64,000 bases of DNA. Origin: Chryseobacterium indologenes (GTDB taxonomy: Bacteria; Bacteroidota; Bacteroidia; Flavobacteriales; Weeksellaceae). Below the pieces are notes generated by a model. The model was given only the letters and a program-made list of their open reading frames with translations, was not told the DNA's origin and did not search any database. The stretch lies in the NCBI GenBank assembly GCA_001013295.1, contig LAZY01000005.1, forward strand, positions 108,565 through 172,564. The letters run 5' to 3'. Made by a program: the position numbers and the translations under genes. Below, piece by piece: positions 8,430-17,195 of the stretch (positions are counted from its first letter, which is position 1; each line of letters opens with the position of its first letter).

Positions 8430-8597
8430 ATGAAAAATGTACGTAACAACAAATTGTCAAGAGAGCAATTAAAAAAGGTTTCAGGAAACGGTCCTATCAT
8501 TATTAGGGACTGTACTTATGAGTGCTGTCCTAAAGACGGAAGACCTCTGTGTCCCGGCTACTACTGTCCTGCAGTGATATGCCCGGAGTATATGTAA
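8430..8597 (+). CDS. Cys-rich leader-peptide precursor 2 (bacteriocin-like)
   Basis: The product has 55 residues and is a paralogue of the peptide at 8102. The leader MKNVRNNKLSREQLKKVSG differs at a few positions and is followed by NG in place of SG. The six core cysteines (28, 32, 33, 41, 46, 51) keep exactly the same spacing, and CCP-x-DGRP-x-CP, CPAV-x-CP and the terminal tyrosine are conserved. The N-terminal part of the core (GPIIIRD against GLSDITIPN) has diverged. This pattern of constant frame with changing flanks suggests selection for a fold or modification. Function unknown. Confidence 0.75.
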   Translation: MKNVRNNKLSREQLKKVSGNGPIIIRDCTYECCPKDGRPLCPGYYCPAVICPEYM

Positions 8598-8621
8598 GCA
8601 ACACATACAAAATACTTAAAA

Positions 8622-8646
8622 AAGAGCAGATAATTCTGCTCTTTTT
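8622..8646 (+). terminator. Terminator after peptide gene 2
   Basis: AAGAGCAGA pairs with TCTGCTCTT around a TAAT loop and is followed by TTTAT. It lies 25 bases after the stop of the second peptide gene. Confidence 0.85.
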
Positions 8647-8695
8647 ATGTGTATAGCTCCTTGCCTGGAGATAAAGCTTTATTTAAATCCGCTTA

Positions 8696-10198
8696 TTATT
8701 TAAGATAAGTATCATAAAGATCTCTTCTACGGTCCTTCATTACCTGAACAGATCCGTTATGATGAAGGTCTTTCAACAGGTTCAGATCTACATCTACAAT
8801 TAAAGTCATTTCTGTATTGGGAGTAGCTTCTCCTTTTACCGCATTGGATGGGAAGGCAAAATCTGATGGAGTAAATACGGCCGCCTGACCAAACTGAATG
8901 TCCATGTTATTTACTTTCGGAAGGTTTCCTACACAACCGGCAATTGCTACATAACATTCATTTTCTATAGCTCTTGCAGCGGCACAGTGGCGCACTCTCA
9001 TATAAGCATTTTGTGTATCTGTAAGATAAGGAACGAACAGGATTTTCATGCCCTGATCAGCCAGAATTCTTGGCAATTCCGGGAACTCTACGTCATAGCA
9101 GATCACAAGGCCTATTTTACCGCAATCGGTGTCAAAAACTTTTATTTCGTTCCCGCCTTTCATTCCGTAATACCGTTTTTCATTCGGGGTGATGTGGATT
9201 TTTCTGTATTCATCCATACGGCCGTCACGGTGGAGAAGGTAACTCACGTTATACAGCTCATTGTTTTCAAAAACAGGCATACTTCCTGAGATAATATTCA
9301 CGTTGTAGCTAATCGCCAGCTCTGAAATTCTTTCTTTGATCTCTTCAGTAAGCTTTGCCAGCTCTATCATACTGTCTCTTTCCGAAAGGTTATTGAAAGG
9401 AGCCAGTAAAGGAGTATTGAAAAGTTCAGGGAAGAGTACAAAGTCTGATTTGTAATCTCCCATTACATTGACGAAAAATTCCACCTGCTCATAAAAAGCG
9501 TCTATATCTTTGAAATGCCTCATCTGCCATTGCACCAATCCCAGACGGATGATACTATCCTGCATGGTATTCGGGTTTTTGCTGTAATAAATATTATTCC
9601 ACTGCAAAAGGACTGCATTCTCTCTGGATGCTTCATCTTCGGGAAGGTATTTTTTCAGCACCCTGATGGGTAAGAAATTATTTGAAAGCTGAAAAGACAA
9701 CACAGGGTCATAAATTTCTTTATCTCTTACCCTTCGTATATATTCTCTTGGGGAAAGTTCGTGACTGTATTTATGATAACTCGGAATTCTTCCCCCGAGA
9801 ATAATGGATTTCAGATTCAGGAGCTCACAAAGTTCTTTTCTTGCATCGTAGAGTCTTCTACCAAGACGTAATTCACGATATTCAGGATCTACAAAAACTT
9901 CTATTCCATATAAAACATTTCCTTTTGAAGTATGCGTATTGAAGGTATAATTCCCTGTAATATCACTATAGGTATGATCATCCCCAAATTCGTCATAATT
10001 CACAATAATAGAAAGCGCCACTGCAGCCAGTTTTCCATCTACCGTAATACAGATCTGCCCATCAGGGAACATTCTTGTGAGTTTTTCTATACTTTTTTTA
10101 GACCATATGGATTCCGACATTTGCGGGTAGGCCCTTTTCATTGTTGCTGCCAGCTCATCATAATCCTGAACGCTCAGGGGTCTTGTTTCTATTTGCAT
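8696..10198 (-). CDS. GNAT acetyltransferase fused to carbon-nitrogen hydrolase
   Basis: This 500-residue two-domain protein resembles Bacillus YhcX. Residues about 1-150 form a GNAT domain, with the acetyl-CoA loop RLGRRLYDAR at 111-120. Residues about 218-500 form a nitrilase-superfamily domain with the complete Glu-Lys-Cys triad: E258 in FPELF, K333 in EYRKIH, C367 in VICYDVEFPE. Such domains hydrolyse amides or nitriles, and the GNAT part may acetylate an amine. The combined reaction is not established. It stands alone, with the peptide genes convergent to it and a small zinc-motif gene divergent. Confidence 0.9.
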   Translation of the reverse strand: MQIETRPLSVQDYDELAATMKRAYPQMSESIWSKKSIEKLTRMFPDGQICITVDGKLAAVALSIIVNYDEFGDDHTYSDITGNYTFNTHTSKGNVLYGIEVFVDPEYRELRLGRRLYDARKELCELLNLKSIILGGRIPSYHKYSHELSPREYIRRVRDKEIYDPVLSFQLSNNFLPIRVLKKYLPEDEASRENAVLLQWNNIYYSKNPNTMQDSIIRLGLVQWQMRHFKDIDAFYEQVEFFVNVMGDYKSDFVLFPELFNTPLLAPFNNLSERDSMIELAKLTEEIKERISELAISYNVNIISGSMPVFENNELYNVSYLLHRDGRMDEYRKIHITPNEKRYYGMKGGNEIKVFDTDCGKIGLVICYDVEFPELPRILADQGMKILFVPYLTDTQNAYMRVRHCAAARAIENECYVAIAGCVGNLPKVNNMDIQFGQAAVFTPSDFAFPSNAVKGEATPNTEMTLIVDVDLNLLKDLHHNGSVQVMKDRRRDLYDTYLK

Positions 10199-10284
10199 TT
10201 GATGTATTTTTACTTAAATTTAGTGAAAATTTATTTTAACAGGTTATTTACTAAGCAAAACATTAACCAAAATATCGATTAGAA

Positions 10285-10497
10285 ATGGCAATAATTTTTC
10301 TGAATCAAAGTAAATGCCCTATTTGCAAAAAAACTTTAGATAAAGGACAGGATATTGTTTTATTCCCTCCTTTCACTTCGGACAAGAATCATCAGTTTTA
10401 CCTATTCAATGATGAAGGTGTTCACCGTTCCTGTTTGCATAAAACAGAACTTGGAATAGAAGCCTTAAAATTTTTAGAAACAAAATTTCCGATATAA
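10285..10497 (+). CDS. Small protein with a Cys-x2-Cys motif, unknown function
   Basis: This 70-residue protein has CPICKK (residues 11-16) and, about 35 residues later, HRSCLHK. The spacing suits a treble-clef or zinc-ribbon site made of two cysteines plus H/C. No signal peptide or membrane segment is visible. I do not recognise a family. It lies alone between the GNAT-nitrilase gene (divergent) and guaA (convergent). The ATG at 10285 is the only reasonable start. Confidence 0.65.
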   Translation: MAIIFLNQSKCPICKKTLDKGQDIVLFPPFTSDKNHQFYLFNDEGVHRSCLHKTELGIEALKFLETKFPI

Positions 10498-10535
10498 ACA
10501 AAAATCCCACCCAAACGGGCAGGATTTATATTTAA
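10498..10535. terminator. Weak candidate terminator between convergent genes
   Basis: AAATCC pairs with GGATTT, with CCC and GGG inside and mismatches in the stem. It lies between the small zinc-motif gene and the guaA stop at 10550. The imperfect stem keeps this tentative. Confidence 0.4.
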
Positions 10536-10549
10536 ATTCAAGTCAAAAA

Positions 10550-12079
10550 TTACTCCCACTCAATGGTTGCAGGTGGTTTGCTTGAAATATCGTAAGCTAC
10601 TCTGTTGATTCCTCTTACTTCGTTGATGATTCTGCTTGAAACAGTATCTAAGAACTCGTAAGGAAGTCTGCTCCACGTTGCCGTCATAAAGTCGATCGTG
10701 TTCGCTGAACGAACTACTGCTGTGTATTCGTAAGTTCTTTCGTCTCCCATTACTCCTACAGATTTTACAGGAAGCAATACAACGAATGCCTGAGATACTT
10801 TTTCGTAAAGGTCATTTTTGTATAATTCTTCAATGAAAATATCATCCGCCTCCTGAAGGATTCTTACTTTTTCAGCATCTACAGCTCCTAATACTCTGAT
10901 TCCTAACCCAGGTCCAGGGAACGGGTGTCTGTATACCAGGTGGTGAGGAATTCCCAATTCTTCTCCTACTCGTCTTACCTCATCCTTGAAAAGCTCTCTT
11001 AATGGCTCTAATAATTCGAATTCCATATCTTCAGGAAGTCCTCCAACGTTGTGGTGAGACTTGATCACTGCAGAGGGTCCGTTTACAGACTGACTTTCGA
11101 TAACGTCAGGATAAATGGTACCCTGAGCAAGGAATTTAGCCCCTTCAATTTTGTGAGATTCTTCATCAAAAACATGGATAAATTCGTTTCCGATGATTTT
11201 TCTTTTCGCTTCAGGGTCGTCTACTCCGGCTAATTTTGAAAGGAATCTTTCCTGAGCATCCACCATTTTGATGTTCATATGGAAATGCTCTCCATACTGA
11301 TCCATTACTTTTTTACCTTCATCCTTCCTCAATAATCCCGTATCTACGAAGATACAAGTCAACTGGTCACCGATAGCTTTATGGATCAAAACCGCTGCTA
11401 CAGAAGAGTCAACCCCTCCTGAAAGCCCAAGGATCACTTTGTTGTCTCCTACTTTCTCACGGATTTCCTCAACTGTTTTTTCAATATAGTTGGTCAGTTT
11501 CCAGTTTTTCTCTGCATTACAGATTCCGAAAACGAAATTTTCAAGCATTTTCCCTCCTTCTTCCGTGTGAGAAACTTCCGGGTGGAACTGAACACAGTAG
11601 ATTTTCTGGTCTTCATTAGAGATAGAAGCCATAACTCCTGATTTTGCGTTCAATTCAAAACCAGCAGGCAATTCTCCTACTTCATCAAAGTGGCTCATCC
11701 AAACTACAGAGTTTTGAGTAACACCTTTTAATAAAGAACTTTCTTTAACGATTTCAAGATTAGCTTTACCATACTCTCCTTTTTCTCCTTTGTTTACTTT
11801 TCCTCCTAAAAGGTGAGCCGTCATCTGCATTCCGTAGCAAATTCCCAATACAGGAACTCCCTGCTCATATAATGCTTTTTCTACCAGGTGGGCATTTTCA
11901 GCATTTACAGAGCTTGGGCCTCCGGAAAGAATGATTCCCTTTGGCTGTTTTGCTATAATATCTTGTAATGGTGTATTGTAAGGCAAGATTTCAGAGTATA
12001 CGCCCATCTCACGGATTCTTCTTCCGATAAGCTGGTTGTACTGGGATCCGAAATCTAAAATAATAATACCGTTGTTCAT
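10550..12079 (-). CDS. guaA: GMP synthase, glutamine-hydrolysing
   Basis: This 509-residue protein matches the usual GuaA length. The N-terminal class I glutamine amidotransferase has its nucleophile C81 in GICYGMQ and the FHPE histidine-glutamate pair. The ATP-pyrophosphatase domain carries the PP-loop GLSGGVDSSVA, and the C-terminal dimerisation domain ends PPATIEWE, the normal GuaA terminus. It aminates XMP to GMP using glutamine and ATP in the cytoplasm. It follows the pur genes on the same strand, but a terminator lies between purD and guaA, so it is probably transcribed separately. Confidence 0.98.
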   Translation of the reverse strand: MNNGIIILDFGSQYNQLIGRRIREMGVYSEILPYNTPLQDIIAKQPKGIILSGGPSSVNAENAHLVEKALYEQGVPVLGICYGMQMTAHLLGGKVNKGEKGEYGKANLEIVKESSLLKGVTQNSVVWMSHFDEVGELPAGFELNAKSGVMASISNEDQKIYCVQFHPEVSHTEEGGKMLENFVFGICNAEKNWKLTNYIEKTVEEIREKVGDNKVILGLSGGVDSSVAAVLIHKAIGDQLTCIFVDTGLLRKDEGKKVMDQYGEHFHMNIKMVDAQERFLSKLAGVDDPEAKRKIIGNEFIHVFDEESHKIEGAKFLAQGTIYPDVIESQSVNGPSAVIKSHHNVGGLPEDMEFELLEPLRELFKDEVRRVGEELGIPHHLVYRHPFPGPGLGIRVLGAVDAEKVRILQEADDIFIEELYKNDLYEKVSQAFVVLLPVKSVGVMGDERTYEYTAVVRSANTIDFMTATWSRLPYEFLDTVSSRIINEVRGINRVAYDISSKPPATIEWE

Positions 12080-12100
12080 TTTTGATAATTGATTTGTTTT

Positions 12101-12170
12101 GAAAGATATAAGATTTCAGACATCAGATTTCAGATTTTTGGTCTGAAGTCTGGTATCGAGTATCTGAACT
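12101..12170. repeat. Intergenic imperfect inverted repeat built of CAGAT-like words
   Basis: The left arm (12110-12133) repeats AGATTTCAGA twice. The right arm (12142-12168) carries TCTGAAG, TCTGG and TATCTGAA, giving an imperfect hairpin. The same vocabulary recurs at 42751-42849. It lies in the 163-base spacer upstream of guaA. Confidence 0.5.
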
Positions 12171-12195
12171 TTTATTTCTAATTATTAACTGTTTT

Positions 12196-12227
12196 ACAAA
12201 AAAAGACTTGGAATGGCTCCAAATCTT
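12196..12227 (-). terminator. Rho-independent terminator of the pur genes
   Basis: On the minus strand AAGATTTGG and CCAAGTCTT form a stem around AGCCATT, followed by seven T. It lies 16 bases past the purD stop and would separate purD from guaA. Confidence 0.85.
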
Positions 12228-12242
12228 TTTCCGTGATTTTTA

Positions 12243-13481
12243 TTAAAACTTTCCGATGTCTTCTCTGTAGAAGCCGTAATCGAAATGTACATGACCTGCG
12301 TCTTCGTAAACTTTCTTGCGGGCATCTTCGAAAGTAGCGCCTGTAGCTACAATGTTCAAGACTCTACCTCCATTGGAAACCACTTTGTCCCCTTTTCTGA
12401 TAGCTCCTGCATACAATAGTTTACTGTGTTTCATTTTGTCTTCTCCTGTGATCTCGAAACCTGTTTCGATATTTCTTGGATAACCTCCTGAACACATTAC
12501 CAGACAAACTGCTTTTTCATCTTTAAATTTAAGCTCGATGTCTTTTCCATCCATACAGTCCTGGATCACGTCCAGAAGATTGTTTTCCATAAGAGCCATC
12601 AATACCTGAGTTTCAGGATCTCCGAATCTCATGTTATACTCAAGAAGGTAAGCACCATTCTTAGTCACCATTAATCCGAAGAAAATGATTCCTTTGAAAC
12701 TGAATCCTTCTGCCTTAAGACCTTTAACGGTAGGCTCCAGGATATTTTTTTCAAAATCTGCATAGTGCTCCTGAGTAAATTCCGGGCTTGGTGCTACGGA
12801 ACCCATACCTCCTGTATTAGGTCCTGAATCTCCGTTTCCAGCTTTTTTATAATCTTTTGCTGCTACACATGGGAACAATTTTTCACCATTAGAGAAAGCA
12901 ATGATAGAAGCTTCAAAACCTTGTAAATATTCTTCGATAACTAAACGGATCCCTGCATCTCCATAAATTCTTCTGATCATGAAATCATGGATCGTAGCTT
13001 CAGCTTCTTCAAGGGTGTCACAAATAACAACTCCTTTTCCTCCAGCCAAACCACTTGCTTTGATCACTAAAGGATACTGTTGCTTCTGCACATATTCTTT
13101 AGCTTCGTTATATGAATCAAATACGACAGCCTTCGCTGTTTTGATATCATAGGTCTGCATAAATTTCTTAGAGAAAGCCTTACTTCCTTCCAGGCTTGCC
13201 ACTTTTTGAGTAGGGCCGAAAACTTTAAGATCGTGCTTTTTGAACTCGTCCTTCAAACCAGCTACCAATGGAGCTTCAGGACCTACGATCGTCAGATCGA
13301 TCTTTTCTTTAATAGCGAAATCTCTAAGTTCTTTGATTTCTGATAAATGAACATTTTTCCCTATTACATCGGTAGTTGCATTCCCGTTAGCAAAAAACAT
13401 TTTAGAAATTCTCGGGTCATTCTGAAGCTTTGCTGCTAAAGCAGATTCTCTACCGCCTTCACCTATGATTAATATTCTCAT
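12243..13481 (-). CDS. purD: Phosphoribosylamine-glycine ligase (GAR synthetase)
   Basis: This 412-residue ATP-grasp enzyme joins phosphoribosylamine and glycine to GAR in the second step of purine synthesis. It begins MRILIIGEGGRESALA, the PurD N-domain (GxGGREHAL in most members, here with S for H). The ATP-grasp region has IKASGLAGGKGV and ends with the metal-binding LEYNMRFGDPE. It is last in the purM-purN-purH-purD run and is followed by a terminator. Confidence 0.97.
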   Translation of the reverse strand: MRILIIGEGGRESALAAKLQNDPRISKMFFANGNATTDVIGKNVHLSEIKELRDFAIKEKIDLTIVGPEAPLVAGLKDEFKKHDLKVFGPTQKVASLEGSKAFSKKFMQTYDIKTAKAVVFDSYNEAKEYVQKQQYPLVIKASGLAGGKGVVICDTLEEAEATIHDFMIRRIYGDAGIRLVIEEYLQGFEASIIAFSNGEKLFPCVAAKDYKKAGNGDSGPNTGGMGSVAPSPEFTQEHYADFEKNILEPTVKGLKAEGFSFKGIIFFGLMVTKNGAYLLEYNMRFGDPETQVLMALMENNLLDVIQDCMDGKDIELKFKDEKAVCLVMCSGGYPRNIETGFEITGEDKMKHSKLLYAGAIRKGDKVVSNGGRVLNIVATGATFEDARKKVYEDAGHVHFDYGFYREDIGKF

Positions 13482-13528
13482 ACTTTATTTATTATCTAGT
13501 CTTATTCTACAAATATATAATTTTCCGA

Positions 13529-13568
13529 TTAAGAAATTAAGCAATTTAGAGATTACTTAATTTCTTAA
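13529..13568. repeat. Perfect 13-bp inverted repeat between purH and purD
   Basis: TTAAGAAATTAAG at 13529-13541 is exactly complementary to CTTAATTTCTTAA at 13556-13568, with a 14-base loop. There is no T-run suitable for termination, so a processing or stability hairpin in the intercistronic RNA is more likely. Confidence 0.6.
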
Positions 13569-13584
13569 TTTTAATTTTATTCAA

Positions 13585-15102
13585 TTAGTGGAAAAAGTGT
13601 CTTACCCCTGTAAACATCATTGGGATACCATGTTCATTAGCAGCTTCTATACTGTCCTGATCTTTTACACTTCCACCTGGCTGAATGATCGCCTTGATAC
13701 CTTCCTGAGCGCAGAAATCTACCACATCACGGAAAGGGAAAAATGCATCTGAAGCCAATACAAGATCTCCGGAGAACTTTTCTTTTGCTCTTTCGATGGC
13801 CTGTTGGGTAGCCCAGATTCTGTTGACCTGTCCGCCACCGATTCCGAATGCCTGGATACCGTTGGAAACAACAATAGCGTTAGATTTCACATATTTTACC
13901 ACTCTCTGAGAGAAAAGCAAAGCTTTTTTCTGCTCCTCCGTAGGCTGAACTTCAGTCACTACTTTGATGTCATCAGAGAAATGAAGGTCATTATCCTGAA
14001 CTAAGATACCACCATCAACTTTCACCCATGTCTGTTTGTCAGAAACAGGGTTTACAATTTTGATGATTCTTAAGTTTTTCTTTTTTCTTAAAATTTCAAG
14101 AGCCTCTTCATCAAATTCCGGAGCCATTACAATCTCAAGGAACGTTTTGTTCAGCTCCTCAGCTGTCGCTGCATCGATCTTATAGTTCATAGCAACAATT
14201 CCGCCAAAGATAGAAACCGGATCACATTCGAATGTTTTTTGATAAGTCTCCAGTGCTGAAGTTCCGATAGCAACTCCACAAGGGGTAGAGTGCTTCACTG
14301 CACAACAAGCCATTTCTTCTTTGAACTCAGTGACTACTTTCCAGCAAAGGTCCATATCACGAAGATTGTTGAAAGAAAGTTCTTTACCTCCAAGTTGCTC
14401 GAAGTCTTTCATCGCTCCGTTCTCGAAAGTAGAAACGTAGTAAGCTGCCGTCTGGTGAGGGTTTTCACCATATCTCAGGTCAGAAACTTTCTTATAAGAT
14501 GCATTTAAATACGTAGGATATTCCTCGTCTAAAAGCATTCTTGAAATAGCAGCATCATAGGCTGAGGTAAGGTTGAATACTTTTCCTGCAAGTTTTTTAC
14601 GGGTTTCGATATACGTATCACCATTTTGCTCCATTTCCAGTTTTACTGTTGTATAATCTTCTACATCAGTAATTACCGTTACAGAGTCAAAGTTTTTCGC
14701 TGCAGAACGAAGCATTGACGGACCGCCAATATCGATAAACTCTACTTTCTCGTGTAAAGAAATGTTCTTGTTCACGTTTTCAAAGAAAGGGTAAAGGTTT
14801 ACGATCACCATGTCGATCAATCCGATTCCGTGCTCCTGAACGGTTTTCATATGCTCTTCATTGGTACGGACAGCCAGAAGTCCGCCGTGAACTTTCGGGT
14901 GTAATGTTTTTACTCTTCCGTCCAGCATTTCAGGGAAATCAGTTACCTCATCAATCTGAATAGGATTTAATCCAGCGTCTTTCAAATGTTTGAACGTTCC
15001 TCCTGTGGAGATCAACTCATAATTCTGAGCTTCCAAAAACTGTGCGAATTCTATTAATCCACTTTTGTCAGAAACACTGATTAAAACTCTCTTTTTACTC
15101 AT
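13585..15102 (-). CDS. purH: Bifunctional AICAR transformylase / IMP cyclohydrolase
   Basis: This 505-residue protein starts with the MGS-like cyclohydrolase domain ([14 protein letters not shown] and STGGT). The AICAR transformylase domain follows, with RYGENPHQ and the catalytic KHSTPCG, ending with [11 protein letters not shown] and the family terminus [11 protein letters not shown]. It carries out the last two steps of IMP synthesis. It lies between purN and purD on the same strand. The 176-base spacer upstream holds a copy of the pur-spacer repeat. Confidence 0.98.
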   Translation of the reverse strand: MSKKRVLISVSDKSGLIEFAQFLEAQNYELISTGGTFKHLKDAGLNPIQIDEVTDFPEMLDGRVKTLHPKVHGGLLAVRTNEEHMKTVQEHGIGLIDMVIVNLYPFFENVNKNISLHEKVEFIDIGGPSMLRSAAKNFDSVTVITDVEDYTTVKLEMEQNGDTYIETRKKLAGKVFNLTSAYDAAISRMLLDEEYPTYLNASYKKVSDLRYGENPHQTAAYYVSTFENGAMKDFEQLGGKELSFNNLRDMDLCWKVVTEFKEEMACCAVKHSTPCGVAIGTSALETYQKTFECDPVSIFGGIVAMNYKIDAATAEELNKTFLEIVMAPEFDEEALEILRKKKNLRIIKIVNPVSDKQTWVKVDGGILVQDNDLHFSDDIKVVTEVQPTEEQKKALLFSQRVVKYVKSNAIVVSNGIQAFGIGGGQVNRIWATQQAIERAKEKFSGDLVLASDAFFPFRDVVDFCAQEGIKAIIQPGGSVKDQDSIEAANEHGIPMMFTGVRHFFH

Positions 15103-15198
15103 TTTACTTTCAATTTTTTACTTTTTACAGCTATTTCAAACTGTGCTCGGGTCTTTCACCTCCGAACTTACTTTTTATTTTTTACTTAGATTTTTTTA

Positions 15199-15277
15199 TT
15201 AATGTAACAATGTATCAGTCTAGCAATGTAACAATACCTTCAACATTGTTAAATTGATACACCGGTACATTGTTATA
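15199..15277. repeat. pur-spacer inverted repeat, copy 1
   Basis: The left arm (15199-15236) consists of AATGTAACAATGTATCA-type words, and the right arm (15244-15277) is an imperfect reverse complement. The left arm is identical to copy 2 at 15850 except for one base. It lies between purN and purH. Confidence 0.75.
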
Positions 15278-15278
15278 C

Positions 15279-15845
15279 TTATGCATTCCCCAGGACCTTA
15301 TTGATCGCTATCGGAAATATTTCATATTCAATCTGGTGAACTTTCTGGGCTAATGTTTCAGGAGTATCATCCGCTGTTACTTCAAAAGATTTCTGAAGAA
15401 TAGGTTCTCCCTCATCAATTCCCGGTGTTACAAAATGTACCGTTGCCCCACTCTCTGTTTCTTTTGCTTCAATCACGGCATTGTGAACGTTCATTCCCCA
15501 CATCCCTTTTCCTCCGAATTTCGGAAGCAATGCAGGATGAATATTGATGATTTTACCATTCCAGTTTTCACAGAACTCAGGTTTTAAAATGGATAGGAAT
15601 CCTGCCAATACGATAAGGTCCGTATTTTGTGGGATTACTTTTGCCAGTTCGCTGCTGAAATTCTTTCCTCTCGGAATAAGAATGTTTTCTATATTATGAT
15701 TTTTCGCTCTTTCCAATCCGAAACATTCTCTGTCTGCGACCACCAAAGCTACTTTTGCATTCTGAATTTCTCCAGCTTCGATAGTATCAATGATTCTCTG
15801 CAGATTGGTTCCTGAACCGGATACGAGTACAACAATGTTTTTCAT
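15279..15845 (-). CDS. purN: Phosphoribosylglycinamide formyltransferase
   Basis: This 188-residue folate-dependent enzyme formylates GAR. It has the substrate-binding VLVSGSGTNLQ start, AGFLSIL, the formyl-transfer motif INIHPALLPKF with its asparagine and histidine, and the late HFVTPGIDEGEPI with the catalytic aspartate. The sequence KFGGKGMWG replaces the usual SFxGxH loop, as in other Bacteroidota PurN. It lies in the pur run, flanked on both sides by the pur-spacer repeat. Confidence 0.96.
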   Translation of the reverse strand: MKNIVVLVSGSGTNLQRIIDTIEAGEIQNAKVALVVADRECFGLERAKNHNIENILIPRGKNFSSELAKVIPQNTDLIVLAGFLSILKPEFCENWNGKIINIHPALLPKFGGKGMWGMNVHNAVIEAKETESGATVHFVTPGIDEGEPILQKSFEVTADDTPETLAQKVHQIEYEIFPIAINKVLGNA

Positions 15846-15849
15846 ATTT

Positions 15850-15931
15850 ATTAATGTAACAATGTATCAGTCTAACAATGTAACAATGATTTTAATTGGT
15901 ACACTGGCACATTGATAAATTGGTACATTAT
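15850..15931. repeat. pur-spacer inverted repeat, copy 2
   Basis: The left arm at 15850-15888 matches copy 1 almost exactly. The right arm at 15894-15931 uses words such as ATTGGTACA and CATTGATAAATTGG. The element fills nearly all of the 82-base spacer between purM and purN. Confidence 0.75.
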
Positions 15932-16920
15932 ATTGATAAATTAATTTTCTCTGCTCCTTCTGTGATCTCACCGATTTCGTAAGCATCATCTAAAAGGTGT
16001 AATACTTTTTCAGCGTGCTCTGCGTCTACAACGATGATCATTCCTACCCCCATATTGAAGGTTCCGTACATTTCCTCACGAGCTACTTCACCTCTCTTTT
16101 CAAGCTCAAGCATTACACTAGGAATTCTGATTTTTGATTCGTCGATAGAAGCACAAAGTCCTTCAGGAATGATTCTTGGAACGTTTTCATAAAGTCCCCC
16201 ACCTGTAATGTGAGCAATTCCGCTTACACTTACTTCTTCCAATACTTTATGAATGTCTTTATAATATAATCTTGTTGGTACTAAAAGGGTTTCATATAAA
16301 GGTTTTCCTTCAAACTCCTCTTCGAAGTTCGGGAATACTTTTCTTACTAAAGAGAATCCGTTGGAGTGGAATCCTGAGCTTGGCAATGCAATAATTTTGT
16401 TACCTGCTTTAATCTTGGAACCATCAATAATCTGATCTTTTTCAACGATTCCTACACAGAATCCTGCAACATCATAATCTCCTGGCTGGTACATTCCCGG
16501 CATTTCTGCAGTTTCCCCACCAATCAATGCGCAGTTGTTGTCCTTACAAGCAGCTACCATTCCTAAAACGATTTCTGCTGCAATTTCAGAATCAAGTTTT
16601 CCGCAAGCCAGATAATCTAAGAAGAATAAAGGTTTTGCTCCGTGACAAAGAATATCATTGGCACACATTGCGAAACAGTCTACCCCAATAGAGTCATATT
16701 TTTTAGTATCTAAAGCTACTTTAAGCTTGGTCCCTACTCCGTCTGTACCTGAAACAAGAACCGGATTTTTATATCCTCCGATTTCATAGAAAGCTCCAAA
16801 GCTTCCCAAATGATTCAATACATTGGAATTGTGGGTTTCACCAACCGCTTTTTTGATCTTGTCAACCGTTTTGTATCCTTCTTCTTTGTCTACTCCTGCT
16901 GATTTGTAAGTGTTGCTCAT
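15928..16920 (-). CDS. purM: Phosphoribosylformylglycinamidine cyclo-ligase (AIR synthetase)
   Basis: This 330-residue PurM-fold ATP-dependent enzyme closes the imidazole ring. It shows YKSAGVDKEEGYKTVDKIK at the start, the SGTDGVGTKLK nucleotide loop, GGETAEMPGMY and SGFHSNGFSLVR, all family hallmarks. It is the first pur gene on this strand. Upstream lies a pur-spacer repeat and then a promoter-to-terminator small RNA. I saw no clear -7 element between that terminator and purM, so some read-through may supply the operon. Confidence 0.97.
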   Translation of the reverse strand: MSNTYKSAGVDKEEGYKTVDKIKKAVGETHNSNVLNHLGSFGAFYEIGGYKNPVLVSGTDGVGTKLKVALDTKKYDSIGVDCFAMCANDILCHGAKPLFFLDYLACGKLDSEIAAEIVLGMVAACKDNNCALIGGETAEMPGMYQPGDYDVAGFCVGIVEKDQIIDGSKIKAGNKIIALPSSGFHSNGFSLVRKVFPNFEEEFEGKPLYETLLVPTRLYYKDIHKVLEEVSVSGIAHITGGGLYENVPRIIPEGLCASIDESKIRIPSVMLELEKRGEVAREEMYGTFNMGVGMIIVVDAEHAEKVLHLLDDAYEIGEITEGAEKINLSI

Positions 16921-16931
16921 GTCTAATAATT

Positions 16932-17028
16932 TAATAATGTAACAATATATAAGTTTAGCAATGTAACAATAGCTTCACTTTGGAAACCGGAGAATTGGTA
17001 AATTGGTACATTAGTATATTGGTACATT
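16932..17028. repeat. pur-spacer inverted repeat, copy 3
   Basis: The left arm at 16932-16970 is a diverged version of copies 1 and 2 (AATGTAACAATATATAAG). The right arm at 16993-17028 contains AATTGGTAAATTGGTACATT. It lies directly upstream of purM, between the gene and the small-RNA terminator. Confidence 0.65.
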
Positions 17029-17061
17029 TTATTTTAATAATTACTTTTATACTCGATTTTA

Positions 17062-17099
17062 GAAAACAAAAAAGCCGACAATCTTTTCAGATTATCGGC
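17062..17099 (-). terminator. Strong rho-independent terminator upstream of purM
   Basis: On the minus strand GCCGATAATC pairs with GATTGTCGGC (one G-T pair) around TGAAAA, followed by TTTTTTG. It ends the small transcript that starts near 17190, 140 bases before the purM start. Confidence 0.85.
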
Positions 17100-17190
17100 C
17101 GTTATTTTATCTCAGAATTTCAGAGCCCACAATTTTCCCTTTCTCAGAAAAACATTGTTTATAGGAGGTCTGAATTTTCATCTCTTTTCT
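17066..17190 (-). ncRNA. Predicted small RNA or leader, 6S-like candidate
   Basis: A consensus promoter (TTG at 17223-17225, 19 bases, TATTTTTG at 17196-17203) would start a transcript of about 120 bases that ends in the terminator at 17062-17099. No open frame of note lies within. The 5' part folds into a long interrupted hairpin: AATTCAGA (near 17177-17170) pairs with TCTGAAAT (near 17122-17115), and ACAAT pairs with ATTGT further in, leaving unpaired bulges. A long stem with a central bubble is how 6S RNA, including the flavobacterial 6S type, is built. The identity is a hypothesis; a purine-operon attenuator is the main alternative. Confidence 0.5.
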
Positions 17191-17195
17191 TTTTG

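Noticed and set aside
17125..17165. CTGAGA on the minus strand as a TPP riboswitch core
   Set aside because: The other conserved parts of the TPP aptamer (the ACCTGA and TAATGCCAGCG-like segments) are absent.
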